Positions 31,512 through 40,609 of a stretch of DNA of 64,000 nt are shown here, one piece after another. Both the position numbers and the translations under genes were made by a program. Each line of letters begins with the position of its first letter. Position 1 is the first letter of the stretch. The notes under the pieces are model-generated. The model had not been told where the DNA came from and searched no databases. It saw only the letters and a list, made by a program, of their open reading frames with translations. This stretch comes from a virus: IMG/VR virus record IMGVR_UViG_3300036766_000317, positions 27,825-91,824 of that record. One strand, 5' to 3'.

Positions 31512-32412
31512 GCACCGCCCAAAACAGTTATCCGAGATATTCGGAAACAAAGCCCTTGTAGATAGTCTAGAAACAATCATGTCCAGGAAGTCGGACTATC
31601 CTCATGCTATTCTTATTCATGGTCCTTCAGGGTGTGGGAAGACAACCATAGCTCGTATCATTGGAACCTTACTAGAATGTGAAACCATTGAAGAATACAA
31701 TATGTCCAACACAAGAGGAATTGATACTATACGGGAACTCAATGATGCTTGTATGTATCTCCCTCTAATGGGAAATACCCGTGTGTATATCTTCGATGAG
31801 GTTCACCGCCAAACTAAAGATGCCCAGAATGCCATGCTAAAGCTGTTAGAAGATCCGCCCGCTCATGTGTACATTATTCTTTGTACCACGGATCCCGAAC
31901 AACTTCTTCCTACAGTCAGGGGAAGATGTCATACTTACCAAGTGAGACCTCTAAAATCAGATGAAATGATGGCTCTACTTAAATCCGTTTTGAAGAAGGA
32001 AAAAGTAGAAGACTACCCGGAAAAGATACTGAGAGAAATAGCCCTATTATCAGAAGGACATCCGCGTAATGCCCTCGTTATGTTGGATTCTATAATAGAC
32101 TTAACCGACACAGATACAGCTCTTGCAGTGCTGTCTACCATCTCAACAGTTGAAGCATCGACTAAAGAGATTTGTCAAGCTATCTTAAAAGGACAATCAT
32201 GGGACAGCATACGAGAGACGGTAAAGAACGTCCTTCTTGAGACTGAACCAGAAAAGATACGACAATCGGTTCTTGGTTACATGACTTCCGTTGTCCTTAA
32301 CTGCAAAACACACGACAAAGCTGTTGCCATCATCGATATCTTTTCCGAAACCATATTCTATAACGGACGATCTGGAATTGTGAAGATGATTTATGCAGCT
32401 TTGAAACAGTAG
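31495..32412 (+). CDS. clamp-loader ATPase (DnaX/gp44-like, 305 aa)
   Basis: AAA+ protein that opens and loads the sliding clamp. Walker A GPSGCGKT at residues 43-50, Walker B VYIFDEVH near 96-103, sensor-type ILCTTD, and GRC where DnaX has SRC. The C-terminal helical part is short, so no tau-type extension is present. It is the only clamp-loader subunit I see in the window; it may form a homomeric loader or use a host subunit. Confidence 0.88.
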   Translation: MPLHIEHRPKQLSEIFGNKALVDSLETIMSRKSDYPHAILIHGPSGCGKTTIARIIGTLLECETIEEYNMSNTRGIDTIRELNDACMYLPLMGNTRVYIFDEVHRQTKDAQNAMLKLLEDPPAHVYIILCTTDPEQLLPTVRGRCHTYQVRPLKSDEMMALLKSVLKKEKVEDYPEKILREIALLSEGHPRNALVMLDSIIDLTDTDTALAVLSTISTVEASTKEICQAILKGQSWDSIRETVKNVLLETEPEKIRQSVLGYMTSVVLNCKTHDKAVAIIDIFSETIFYNGRSGIVKMIYAALKQ

Positions 32413-32415
32413 AAA

Positions 32416-32444
32416 TTGGACATCCTTGAAAACTTTGCTATACT
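32416..32444 (+). promoter_or_regulatory. extended -10 promoter with -35
   Basis: TTGGAC (32416-32421), 17-bp spacer ending in TGC, then TATACT (32439-32444). It combines a -35 with a TGn extended -10 and precedes the gene at 32469, the start of the SSB/RecA block. Confidence 0.75.
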
Positions 32445-32468
32445 TTTTATGAACGTGAGGTGATGAAT

Positions 32469-32993
32469 ATGGATAGAAAAACTCTAAAGGATTCTCTGAA
32501 GTTGGATATTATGTCTCTGGACACCGCTTGTCTTGAACAAGCTTCTCTCTACGAAGAAATGGGGGAAGATTGGGCTGAAGCTATTGCTGAACGGGATAGG
32601 GTCAAGGAACGATTGACAGCAAAACGTGCCGAGATAGATGAAGATGTTAGGAAACATCCAGAAAACTATGGTAGTGGGGACAAGATCACGGAAACCTGGA
32701 TAGCTAACAAAGTATCCCAGAATGCTGAAATCGTTACTTTAAATGATGAATTGATCACTTGTCAGTATGATGTCAACATGCTGTCTACTGGTAAAGAGTC
32801 CATCGAACATCGCGGCAATGCCCTTAAATTCCTTATTGAATTGTATAAAGGAAATTACTTTGCGGCTTCTTCAAGACGTTTTCCGGAAGCAGCCGAAGCT
32901 GCGGCAACTTCTCAAGATAATCAAGGCAAGTCGATGGATAATCATCCGAGATTACTGAAAAGAAGGATTCAGAGCAATGGGCAATCTTCCTGA
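32469..32993 (+). CDS. hypothetical helical protein (174 aa)
   Basis: Long charged helices (about residues 10-120), probably coiled-coil, then a disordered Gln/Ser tail. It sits upstream of SSB and RecA, as small recombination-accessory or helicase-loading proteins often do. The ATG at 32469 has GAGGTG six bases upstream. It overlaps the next gene. Confidence 0.65.
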   Translation: MDRKTLKDSLKLDIMSLDTACLEQASLYEEMGEDWAEAIAERDRVKERLTAKRAEIDEDVRKHPENYGSGDKITETWIANKVSQNAEIVTLNDELITCQYDVNMLSTGKESIEHRGNALKFLIELYKGNYFAASSRRFPEAAEAAATSQDNQGKSMDNHPRLLKRRIQSNGQSS

Positions 32994-33135
32994 TTGGCTG
33001 AAGACAGCCGGTCTGTTAATAGGTGTCCCGGTATATCTATACATTTTGCTACGTTGGATGACTTCGGCTGTTGTAAGGTCATACTTTGAAATAAAACAGG
33101 AATTTCAATCAATAAATAAGAAGGAGGTTGTATGA
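32977..33135 (+). CDS. small membrane protein (52 aa)
   Basis: One hydrophobic segment (LLIGVPVYLYILLRWM, about residues 13-28) followed by a basic amphipathic tail. It overlaps its neighbours on both sides (ATGA with the SSB gene). Unknown role. Confidence 0.6.
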   Translation: MGNLPDWLKTAGLLIGVPVYLYILLRWMTSAVVRSYFEIKQEFQSINKKEVV

Positions 33136-34166
33136 ACACACAACAAAGAAGGGAATTGTATAGGAAGGAATCAAACCAACGGCATGAAGAAAGTTATGCC
33201 AACAGAGAGGACACTGGACGTTTCCGAGATATCTTCGATTCCGTAGCCAAGTCGGGGGTTACTTTCTGGAAAGACAAAGAGGATGATCATGACATCTACA
33301 TCGTGCCTTACGTTACTGGAAAGAATCATCCCCGCATCGCTGAAGGAAAGATGGCCATCACCTGTGATGTGTTCGTTCACAGAGGCATCGGCGTCAATCA
33401 GGATAGCTTTGTCTGCCTGAACAAATCTTACGGAAAGAAATGCCCCGTCTGTGAATACCAAGCGGAGCTTCGGGACGCAGAAGATGCGGATGAAGATGCT
33501 GTAAGGGCTTTGAATGCTTCTCGGCGAAGTCTTTACAACATCGTTTGTCTTGATACACCAGCGACACGGGATAAAGGGGTACAGGTGTGGAACGTATCTC
33601 ATTATCTATTCACCATCCCCCTCGAAGAACTTGCCCATAAGAAGAAGGGCGGAGGGAATGTTCTTTATGGGGATATTGACAAAGGGAAGGTCATTTCTTT
33701 CCGGCGTAAAGGCACCAAATTAAATACAGAATACACTGCTTTTGAGTTCAAGGATCGGGACGAAATTCCTGACACCATTCTCGATAGCGCCGTATGTCTC
33801 GACAATCTGATCCATATCCCGACAGACGAGGAAGTCTCTACAGCTTTCTGGGAGTCAAAAGAAGGGGAAGAGAAACCTTCTGAGACAGAGAAAGAAGAGC
33901 GGAAGCCGAAAGAGGAAGTAAGAAAGACAGAAACCACAGTAGAAGAGAAGGATGTCCCTGAATCCATAACTGAATCGGGGGAATTGGAATGTCCTTCTGG
34001 GGCTGTTATCGGCAAGGACTACAATCAGTATGAGGAATGCCGTCCTTGCGAAGAGCGAAAGGCTTGTCGCGCTCTGCTCGACAAAATGGAGGAAGAGACC
34101 GAAGCTAAGAAGAAAGCGGAGGCAAAAGCCCCTGAGAAGAAGAAACTCACCAGAAGGGAGAAGTAA
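33132..34166 (+). CDS. gp32-like single-stranded DNA-binding protein (344 aa)
   Basis: Coats single-stranded DNA during replication and recombination. A basic N-terminus, a core with an aromatic/basic FWKDKEDDHDIYIVPY stretch and a KKCPVCEYQAELRD metal-type segment near residue 105 resemble T4 gp32. A long charged Glu/Lys tail (from about 240) replaces the usual acidic tip and contains a second cysteine group (CPSG then CRPCEERKAC). It lies directly upstream of RecA/UvsX, with a shared A at the stop/start. Confidence 0.75.
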   Translation: MNTQQRRELYRKESNQRHEESYANREDTGRFRDIFDSVAKSGVTFWKDKEDDHDIYIVPYVTGKNHPRIAEGKMAITCDVFVHRGIGVNQDSFVCLNKSYGKKCPVCEYQAELRDAEDADEDAVRALNASRRSLYNIVCLDTPATRDKGVQVWNVSHYLFTIPLEELAHKKKGGGNVLYGDIDKGKVISFRRKGTKLNTEYTAFEFKDRDEIPDTILDSAVCLDNLIHIPTDEEVSTAFWESKEGEEKPSETEKEERKPKEEVRKTETTVEEKDVPESITESGELECPSGAVIGKDYNQYEECRPCEERKACRALLDKMEEETEAKKKAEAKAPEKKKLTRREK

Positions 34167-35251
34167 TGTCAACGATCATTAAGAAAAAAGTACAGGAGAT
34201 TAAAGAAGCCATCGAATCTCCTGTAGACAATGATCTCTCCTTCATCTCTCGCACCATCAATGTGGACCTTGTTGTTTCAACAGGGTCCACATTGCTCGAT
34301 CTATCTATTTCGGGAAAGAGGGTAAGAGGGGGAGGACTTCCTGGTGGGGTACTTGTAGAAATCTTCGGTCGATCTCAGTCAGGGAAGACGGCTATACTAT
34401 CTGAGATTTTGGCATCTGTGCAATCCCATGGTGGGGAGACTGAAATAGAGGATCCAGAGGGCCGAGTTGATGCAGAATACACCCGGGTTTTCGGAGTAAA
34501 CATTAAAGAAAAATATAGTTATAGTCGTCCAGATACAGTAGATCAGATTTTCGCAAATGCTCAAGCATGGAAACCTGAAAATCCTAATGTCATTAATGCC
34601 CGAGGCACAGACTCTTTAGCCGCTCTAACTACTGATTTAGAAATGGGTCCTAAAGGGGACAAAATGGGCATGAGGAGAGGAAAAGAATTCTCTGCCGGAT
34701 TTAGAAAGACAGCCCGTCTTATAGCTAATAATAATTGGCTATGGGTTTGTACGAACCAAGTTCGACAAGGCGATTACGGAGAAACTACTCCAGGTGGAAT
34801 GGCCACCGGCTTCTACGCTTCTGTCCGTATACAGTTACGACAACAGGAGAAGATCGAAAAATCCATCACTCTTGAAAAAGAAAAAACAGGATCGGAAGAG
34901 AAGAAGGAAAAAAAGGACAAGAAGTCTGGGGTGGAAGTTACGAAAGTAATTGGCATATTGACAGAAGCCACGGTAATCAAAAGCATCGATGATCCGTATC
35001 GAGTAGCTCCAATCTATATCATATTCGGATATGGTGTCGATGACATTCGAGGTAACCTACAATATTGTAAAGACATGACTAATAATACCACCTACTCTTG
35101 TCCAGATGGTAGAACCTTTGTCTCAATTAATATGGCTATTCAGCATATTGAAAACGAAAATTTGGAAAAGGTTCTGAAAGAAAGAACTATTGATCTTTGG
35201 GAAGAAATCGAAAAGAAGTTTGAAGCCAAACGCAATCCGAAAGTGAGGTAG
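34166..35251 (+). CDS. RecA/UvsX-like recombinase (361 aa)
   Basis: Strand-exchange ATPase. Walker A GRSQSGKT at residues 68-75 and a following VEIFGRS strand are clear, and VCTNQVRQGDYGETTPGG corresponds to the L1/L2 region. A Lys/Glu-rich insertion (about 235-255) interrupts the C-terminal part. It works with the gp32-like SSB just upstream. The ATG shares a base with the upstream stop. Confidence 0.85.
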   Translation: MSTIIKKKVQEIKEAIESPVDNDLSFISRTINVDLVVSTGSTLLDLSISGKRVRGGGLPGGVLVEIFGRSQSGKTAILSEILASVQSHGGETEIEDPEGRVDAEYTRVFGVNIKEKYSYSRPDTVDQIFANAQAWKPENPNVINARGTDSLAALTTDLEMGPKGDKMGMRRGKEFSAGFRKTARLIANNNWLWVCTNQVRQGDYGETTPGGMATGFYASVRIQLRQQEKIEKSITLEKEKTGSEEKKEKKDKKSGVEVTKVIGILTEATVIKSIDDPYRVAPIYIIFGYGVDDIRGNLQYCKDMTNNTTYSCPDGRTFVSINMAIQHIENENLEKVLKERTIDLWEEIEKKFEAKRNPKVR

Positions 35252-35253
35252 AA

Positions 35254-35556
35254 ATGGACGATCATTGGAAAACAGAGGTGTCTGCACATATTGGCACAAA
35301 CGTCTTTTTCCTTGAAACACTAGGGCCCATTATGGGTTCCATTGCCAGAACAAATGAAGGCGGTCTTTTCATTCTGAGTCCAAGAGCTGTAGGTCCTCAG
35401 GGATTAGGACGACTTCCTGGACTACCTGACAAGGTATTTCTGCTTACAAAACCTCTCTACATCTGGCCCGTCAAAGCCCCAGATGTTTTAGCTGCATATA
35501 CAAAATCAACCACAGGTCTTATTTTGGTAAACAAAATATCCCCGGTGCCAAAATGA
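35254..35556 (+). CDS. hypothetical protein (100 aa)
   Basis: Compact mixed-fold protein, no recognised domain. The ATG follows GTGAGGTAG. It sits between recA and the exonuclease gene and overlaps the latter (ATGA), so it is probably part of the recombination operon. Confidence 0.65.
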   Translation: MDDHWKTEVSAHIGTNVFFLETLGPIMGSIARTNEGGLFILSPRAVGPQGLGRLPGLPDKVFLLTKPLYIWPVKAPDVLAAYTKSTTGLILVNKISPVPK

Positions 35557-36404
35557 TCCTACTACTGGATAGTAATTCAATCTGCCACCAAATGAAACAT
35601 GGTATGACTGATCTTTCTTTCCACGAAAAAAAAGTGGGCGTTATATTTGGTTTCCTGAGGCAGCTTCTTTCCCTCGCAAAGAAATTTGAATCCAACAGAT
35701 TCGTCTTTGCTTGGGATTCTCGATCATCGGTACGGAGTCAATTCTTTCCCGAATATAAAGGAAGACGTAAGAAGGAGAAAACTCTAGAAGAGAAAGAGTT
35801 GGACGATATTGCCTATTCACAATTTAATGCCCTTCAATACGAAATCCTAGCAGAAATTGGATTCTTGAATTCCTTCTCTCAAGAGGGCTATGAGGCGGAT
35901 GATATTATAGCCTCAATAGTTCGCTGCAATAATAAAGAAAAGATCGTTATTATTTCTACGGACGAAGACTTGTACCAACTTCTTTCTGAGAACGTGACCA
36001 TATACTCGATACGAAAGAAGCAGGAATATACACACCACAATCTTTGGAAGGATTGTCGAGTCCCTCCCCAGGATTGGCCTGATGTCAAAAGTATAGCCGG
36101 TTGTAGTTCGGACGACATTCCGGGAGTTGTTGGTGTGGGAGAGAAAACGGCTTGTAAGTATCTCAATCGTCAATTAGGTATAACCCATAAAACCTATAGA
36201 GCCATCAAGGATAACGGGGAATTGATCAAAAGGAATCTTCAACTGGTTACTCTGCCCTATCCTGGAACGGAACGCATTATCATCACAGTCAAAGATCCTT
36301 TGTCTCTTAAAGGGTTCTTAAATGTCTGTACCAGATACGGGTTTGAATCGTTTATGTATAAGGACAATCTTACTCAGTGGAAAGAACATATCTTTAAGGA
36401 GTAG
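35553..36404 (+). CDS. 5'-3' exonuclease, FEN/PolA-N type (283 aa)
   Basis: Removes RNA primers and flaps, the activity missing from the PolA fusion upstream. LLLDSN at the N-terminus, FAWDSR, the YEADD cluster near residue 112, STDEDLYQLL and the helix-hairpin-helix GCSSDDIPGVVGVGEKTA are all visible. The length matches T5/T4-type stand-alone enzymes. Confidence 0.88.
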   Translation: MILLLDSNSICHQMKHGMTDLSFHEKKVGVIFGFLRQLLSLAKKFESNRFVFAWDSRSSVRSQFFPEYKGRRKKEKTLEEKELDDIAYSQFNALQYEILAEIGFLNSFSQEGYEADDIIASIVRCNNKEKIVIISTDEDLYQLLSENVTIYSIRKKQEYTHHNLWKDCRVPPQDWPDVKSIAGCSSDDIPGVVGVGEKTACKYLNRQLGITHKTYRAIKDNGELIKRNLQLVTLPYPGTERIIITVKDPLSLKGFLNVCTRYGFESFMYKDNLTQWKEHIFKE

Positions 36405-36407
36405 ACC

Positions 36408-36542
36408 ATGAAATATCTTATTATTGTTTTTTGGATGGCTGCCGCAATTAATTTTGCTATTTGGATGAAAAGTTCGGCAGCTGGTTTCAGCCTTTTCTTT
36501 GTTCTTGTATCCTTAGATTTGTCTCTAAAGGAAAGCAGATGA
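36408..36542 (+). CDS. small membrane protein (44 aa)
   Basis: Two hydrophobic stretches (about 3-20 and 25-38). AAGGAG lies upstream of the ATG, and ATGA overlaps the nuclease start. Unknown role; similar tiny membrane genes lie at 28108 and 32977 in this arm. Confidence 0.6.
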   Translation: MKYLIIVFWMAAAINFAIWMKSSAAGFSLFFVLVSLDLSLKESR

Positions 36543-37159
36543 AAGGATCCGCATACGAAAGAGAGTTAGCTTCTTTGTTCTCCCTTTGGTGGAGTGACGG
36601 TAAACGGGATGATATCTTCGGACGTTCTGCTGGATCCGGGGGACGATTCACTGCTCGACGTAAATCAGGCAAAGATACATTTCTTCAGGGTGGGGATATT
36701 GTAGCCACCGACGCTGATGGCGAACCACTCATGAAAGCCCTTCTCATAGAAGCTAAGACGGGATATGGCACAAAAGTCGGCGGGGAGATAGTCCGTTGGG
36801 ACATACTTGATTTCATGGATTCCCGTCAAGAAAAGCCAGTTCTTGCTAAGATGTGGGAACAGTGTTGCCGAGACGCGACTATTTCAAACAGAACTCCTGT
36901 ATTAATTTTCAGGAGAAATCGACGTTCTCCTTGTATGCTTATAACAAATAAGTTCTATCAAGACCTCGTTTCTTTTTACGGAGCATTTGTAGGTAACAGG
37001 ATTGATTTATCGGTAGCGGACATATCTGGGGTGATACTTTCTCTCCAAGACTTTTTTGAGTGGATCGTAGATATAAGAGGATTTTTATGTTCCGAAACAT
37101 CTCAATCAGTGGTGTCCAAAGCCACATTGAAACGTCGCTTGATCTGTCGTCCGGCGTAA
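36539..37159 (+). CDS. PD-(D/E)XK-type nuclease (206 aa)
   Basis: Probable resolvase-type or other structure-specific nuclease. An N-terminal acidic residue in YERELA, then GGDIVATD and LLIEAKTG give the spaced E...D...E-x-K catalytic layout. A Gly/Arg-rich GRSAGSGGRFTARRK loop precedes it. The ATG at 36539 overlaps the upstream stop. Its 3' end overlaps the SbcC N-half by 73 bp. Confidence 0.75.
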   Translation: MKGSAYERELASLFSLWWSDGKRDDIFGRSAGSGGRFTARRKSGKDTFLQGGDIVATDADGEPLMKALLIEAKTGYGTKVGGEIVRWDILDFMDSRQEKPVLAKMWEQCCRDATISNRTPVLIFRRNRRSPCMLITNKFYQDLVSFYGAFVGNRIDLSVADISGVILSLQDFFEWIVDIRGFLCSETSQSVVSKATLKRRLICRPA

Positions 37160-38193
37160 ATGTTATCACCGGCGCGTCCGATTCCGGCAAGACTGGAATC
37201 ATCCGATCTCTGTTCTGGTTAATCAATAACCGTCCTTCTGGGGAAACCCTTCGTAATTGGAATTCAGATATAGCCGATCCTATGGCAGTTGAAGTATCCT
37301 TCTCTGAAGGGGGACATGTAGCCATCAATCGAGAAAAAGGTAAGACCTCATATATCCTGTCCTACAAAGGACAGGAGGAAACTTATCAAGCCATAAGAAC
37401 AGATGTTCCTTCCGAAATAACAGAAGCATTGAACCTGTCCTCTTATAATCTACAATCTCAACATCAGACCTATTTTCTATTGCAGGATACTCCTGGTGAA
37501 GTGGCCCGTACATTAAACGAGCTAACCGGATTGAGTATTATTGATTCCGCATTCAAGAAAGTATCCGCAAAAATACGGGAAACTGTATCCAAGATCGAAA
37601 GTCTGAAATCAGAAAGAGATAGGAGCAAGGAACAGCTCAAACAGTATGACAATCTGGACTCTATACGAATACTGATAGAAGATATTGAAAGAGACACGGA
37701 AGAGCTGTCTAAAATTGAGGCTGCCCACGTTAAAATAACAAATTCGATTACAGAGCTGAATAAAATAAAAGAGAGAATGGCAGAGCTGCAATCCTCAATA
37801 GAAGTAGAAAAGGAAATCGGCCCCATTCTTGTTCTTATAAATGAACATAATCAGATTGAATCTTGGATAAGTAAAATACAATTACTACTCCGTTCTCTTT
37901 CTTCAATAAAGGAGGATCAGGAACAAGATGCTTCTTGGTTGGAGATGGAGCCTTCTTATGTTGAGATTTACAATCTGTTGAAGGAGTATGAGGCTGTCTC
38001 CAAGAAGAAAGATGCTTTATCCTCTTTGCTTTCCCTGCTTAACAGGAGCGATATAGAAAAAACTAGGATAGACACTACTCTGCAATGTGCCATTGGCAAA
38101 TATGTCACTCTGTTGGATGAATCCAAGATATGCCCCACTTGCGGAACTCCCACAAATAAGAAGATGCTAGAGGAAATCAAAACGAGGTTATGA
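37087..38193 (+). CDS. SbcC/Rad50-like ATPase, N-terminal half (368 aa)
   Basis: Carries the first ATPase lobe: Walker A GASDSGKT at residues 29-36 and a Q-loop region near SSYNLQSQHQTYFLLQ. A long coiled coil then runs to residue 345, and the protein ends just after CPTC (near 351-354), the zinc-hook motif. Normal SbcC continues back along the coil to Walker B; here translation stops. The second lobe is encoded 2.2 kb downstream. The ATG at 37087 follows AGAGGA. Confidence 0.85.
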   Translation: MFRNISISGVQSHIETSLDLSSGVNVITGASDSGKTGIIRSLFWLINNRPSGETLRNWNSDIADPMAVEVSFSEGGHVAINREKGKTSYILSYKGQEETYQAIRTDVPSEITEALNLSSYNLQSQHQTYFLLQDTPGEVARTLNELTGLSIIDSAFKKVSAKIRETVSKIESLKSERDRSKEQLKQYDNLDSIRILIEDIERDTEELSKIEAAHVKITNSITELNKIKERMAELQSSIEVEKEIGPILVLINEHNQIESWISKIQLLLRSLSSIKEDQEQDASWLEMEPSYVEIYNLLKEYEAVSKKKDALSSLLSLLNRSDIEKTRIDTTLQCAIGKYVTLLDESKICPTCGTPTNKKMLEEIKTRL

Positions 38194-38240
38194 TATATTT
38201 CAAAATAGTTCTTGACAAATGATTTGAAATATATTACTCG
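38193..38240 (+). promoter_or_regulatory. TTGACA box inside a perfect 12-bp inverted repeat
   Basis: Arms at 38193-38204 and 38223-38234 are perfect complements, with TTGACA (38212-38217) in the centre. A -10 at normal spacing is poor (TATTAC at 14 bp), so this may be an operator or a bypassed promoter rather than a strong one. Confidence 0.45.
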
Positions 38241-38260
38241 TAATCACACATGGAGATTAT

Positions 38261-38395
38261 ATGAAAGTAAAAATACATAAACAACTTAAATGTAAAAGGT
38301 GTGATTATGAATGGAACCCAAGAAAAACAGAAGTCCGAGTATGTCCAAAATGCCACAGTCCCTATTGGGACAAGGAAAAGAATACTCAAAAATAG
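38261..38395 (+). CDS. small zinc-ribbon protein (44 aa)
   Basis: CKRCDYEW near residues 11-18 and RVCPKCHSPYWDK near 26-38 match a widespread two-CxxC ribbon found in small regulators of archaea and bacteria. TGGAG lies before the ATG. Most of its 3' half is overlapped by the HNH gene in another frame. Confidence 0.65.
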   Translation: MKVKIHKQLKCKRCDYEWNPRKTEVRVCPKCHSPYWDKEKNTQK

Positions 38396-39128
38396 ATTAT
38401 GTAAATGTGGTTGTGGAAATTTCGCGGCCCAAAATAAACAGACTAAACAGTATAACCATTATATCCAAGGGCATAACAGAAAAATAATTAATTATGATCC
38501 TTTAAGAAAATGTGCAGTTAATGGCTGTGAAAGAATAGCTTGGAGAAAAACCCTAATTTATTGTAGTAGGCATCACTCACAAATAAGAAAGTTTGGAAAG
38601 ATACGAGAACGTACTATGTATGACAAAAATAGCTATGAGTTTAAAGATGGATTATGCTTTATTGATTTATATAACAGAAAAGGGGTATTAGTTGCTGTAA
38701 CTTTTATCGATGAATTAGATTTTGATCTAATAAAAAATATCAAATGGGGACTAAAAAAGGACAGACCTGGTTGTCGTGGGCCAATACAAAGCATGCCTGG
38801 TATTTTATTAAATAGACCGGACGGATTTGTCATTGATCATATCAATAGAAATCCTTTAGACAATCGCCGTTGTAATCTACGAATCTGCAAACAGAGCGAA
38901 AACATCCTAAATTCCAAAGTGAGGAACTACAGCAAATCACAAATAAAAGGGGTTTATATGAGACCAAATAGTAAAACATGGGGTGCTTATATTTCTAGAT
39001 TTGGCCATACCCATCATCTAGGCTCCTTTATTTCTCCACAAGCAGCTTTATCAGCACGAAACATCGCAGCTATCCAATTACATGGGCAGTATGCGTATAT
39101 AGATTCTTTAATAAAAGGAGATATATGA
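38307..39128 (+). CDS. HNH homing endonuclease with AP2 domain (273 aa)
   Basis: A relative of the gene at 25559 with an extra N-terminal cysteine module (CKCGCGNF). It has a finger (CAVNGC then CSRHH), an HNH core (FVIDHINRNPLDNRRCNLRIC) and an AP2-like C-terminus. The ATG at 38307 has AAGGTG five bases upstream and lies inside the zinc-ribbon gene. It sits between the two halves of the SbcC system and is coupled to the next gene by ATGA. Confidence 0.88.
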   Translation: MNGTQEKQKSEYVQNATVPIGTRKRILKNRLCKCGCGNFAAQNKQTKQYNHYIQGHNRKIINYDPLRKCAVNGCERIAWRKTLIYCSRHHSQIRKFGKIRERTMYDKNSYEFKDGLCFIDLYNRKGVLVAVTFIDELDFDLIKNIKWGLKKDRPGCRGPIQSMPGILLNRPDGFVIDHINRNPLDNRRCNLRICKQSENILNSKVRNYSKSQIKGVYMRPNSKTWGAYISRFGHTHHLGSFISPQAALSARNIAAIQLHGQYAYIDSLIKGDI

Positions 39129-39319
39129 GATCAATGAAGGGTTATAAAGATATAACATTGCCATTCGGAAAATATAAAGGACAATTACTAGCCGATGTCC
39201 CTAATTTCTACATTGCATGGCTCTTAGATCAAGAATTTGTGGAAGAAAAGTTTCCTAAACTGTATGAAATGGCTAAGATGGAATCTCAATACCGAGAAGA
39301 GTTTGGTATAACTATATGA
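39125..39319 (+). CDS. DUF3820-family protein (64 aa)
   Basis: LPFGKYKGQLLADVPNFYIAW is the DUF3820 signature, a small domain often next to or fused with exonuclease-type genes. Its activity is not established. ATGA overlaps on both sides place it in the SbcD translation chain. Confidence 0.8.
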   Translation: MRSMKGYKDITLPFGKYKGQLLADVPNFYIAWLLDQEFVEEKFPKLYEMAKMESQYREEFGITI

Positions 39320-40257
39320 AGCTGTTAATCACAGGGGACTGGCACTATACGGATAAGCAACCAGATTGTCGTATTGATGATTATCAAATATCGATTACGG
39401 AAAAGATTGAGCATATCTTCAAAAGGACTGAGGAAGAAGAAATATCCTTAATTCTTCAAGCAGGAGATTTAACAGATACTCCTTTTCTTAGTTATTCTAC
39501 ATATATAGAACTATCCAATTTACTAAGTAAATTTAGTTCTGCCTCCGTAAATACCGAATTATATAGATACAATCTCATGACAGTCTACGGGCAGCATGAT
39601 CTACGGTATAGAAATAAGGGAAATACCCCCTTAGATGCCCTTGCTTCTAGCGGTCTCATTACCATTCTATCCTCTGATCCATCTTCCTTATATCCCAGAA
39701 TATGCATATACGGTTGTTCTTTCGGAGAAACACATCCACAAATACAAAATCCTAATTCTTTCAACATCTTAATTCTACATCAACTGATTGTTTCTTCTCA
39801 AGAAAGAGATTGGGAGAAGGATCAAATTCTTCATTCCGCCCTGCTACAAAATTCCAAGTGGGACCTTGTTGTATCCGGAGATAATCACCTGCCTTTTATA
39901 ATATCTACTGGTGGCAAAAAACAAAGACATTTGATAAACTGCGGCAGTCTCATGCGTTCTACCATTGAACAGGTTGACCACGAGCCCTTCTTTGTTATCT
40001 TCGATACAAATACCAGAACCTATGAAAAACATTTTCTGAAGATCAAACCTTGGCAAGAAGTCTTCGATCTAGAAAGAAAAGTTAAACAGGAGGAACGGAA
40101 TGAAAATCTGGAGATATATGCGGAGAGTTTAAAGGAACAGAAAGATATGGGATTAGATTACACAGCTAATCTAATTGCATATATGCAGGGAAATAAAGTG
40201 GAGAAGCCTGTAGAAGAAATTGTTACCGAATGTATTACTCTGAATGAAAAACTTTAA
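39316..40257 (+). CDS. sbcD: SbcD/Mre11-like nuclease (313 aa)
   Basis: Metallophosphoesterase subunit that cuts DNA ends with SbcC. Metal motifs: GDWH at residues 7-10, QAGDLTDT near 53-60, YGQHD (GNHD-type) near 94-98, VSGDNH near 190-195 and NCGSLMRS near 210. The C-terminal capping part is short. It lies between the two SbcC halves, as gp47 lies next to gp46 in T4. Confidence 0.88.
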   Translation: MKLLITGDWHYTDKQPDCRIDDYQISITEKIEHIFKRTEEEEISLILQAGDLTDTPFLSYSTYIELSNLLSKFSSASVNTELYRYNLMTVYGQHDLRYRNKGNTPLDALASSGLITILSSDPSSLYPRICIYGCSFGETHPQIQNPNSFNILILHQLIVSSQERDWEKDQILHSALLQNSKWDLVVSGDNHLPFIISTGGKKQRHLINCGSLMRSTIEQVDHEPFFVIFDTNTRTYEKHFLKIKPWQEVFDLERKVKQEERNENLEIYAESLKEQKDMGLDYTANLIAYMQGNKVEKPVEEIVTECITLNEKL

Positions 40258-40609
40258 GATTGTATCATCCAGAATAAGTGGAGAAATAACTGTTGATGAA
40301 AAAGATATCATTCAGATTGTTCCTTCTTACTGGAATAAATACAAAACCAAACGTCTGCAGGATCTATTACAGGATCTGGACAGACCGGAAATACACTATC
40401 GATTAGTAGGAGGAATATATGAAGGCAGAAGTAACAGTAAGTCAAATCCAAAAGGATTTGTTAGACCTCAAGAAAGGGATAGACGAGGCCAAGATCAACC
40501 AAGCAAAGCTGAGGGGGAGGGAGGAAGAACTCCTGAACCAATTGAAGAAAGATCACGGATTATCATCCGTAGAGGAAGCATCCAAAAAGGTCTTGACTTT
40601 GGAAGCTAA
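40244..40609 (+). CDS. possible small protein overlapping the SbcC middle piece
   Basis: The first 55 or so residues look protein-like (VDEKDIIQIVPSYWNKYKTK), and the gene would fill the 160-bp gap after sbcD. Beyond 40419 the frame lies over the coiled-coil gene and reads as low-complexity Arg/Pro/Glu, probably non-functional. No clear ribosome site, so it would depend on coupling to sbcD. The end coordinate is uncertain. Confidence 0.4.
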   Translation: MKNFKIVSSRISGEITVDEKDIIQIVPSYWNKYKTKRLQDLLQDLDRPEIHYRLVGGIYEGRSNSKSNPKGFVRPQERDRRGQDQPSKAEGEGGRTPEPIEERSRIIIRRGSIQKGLDFGS

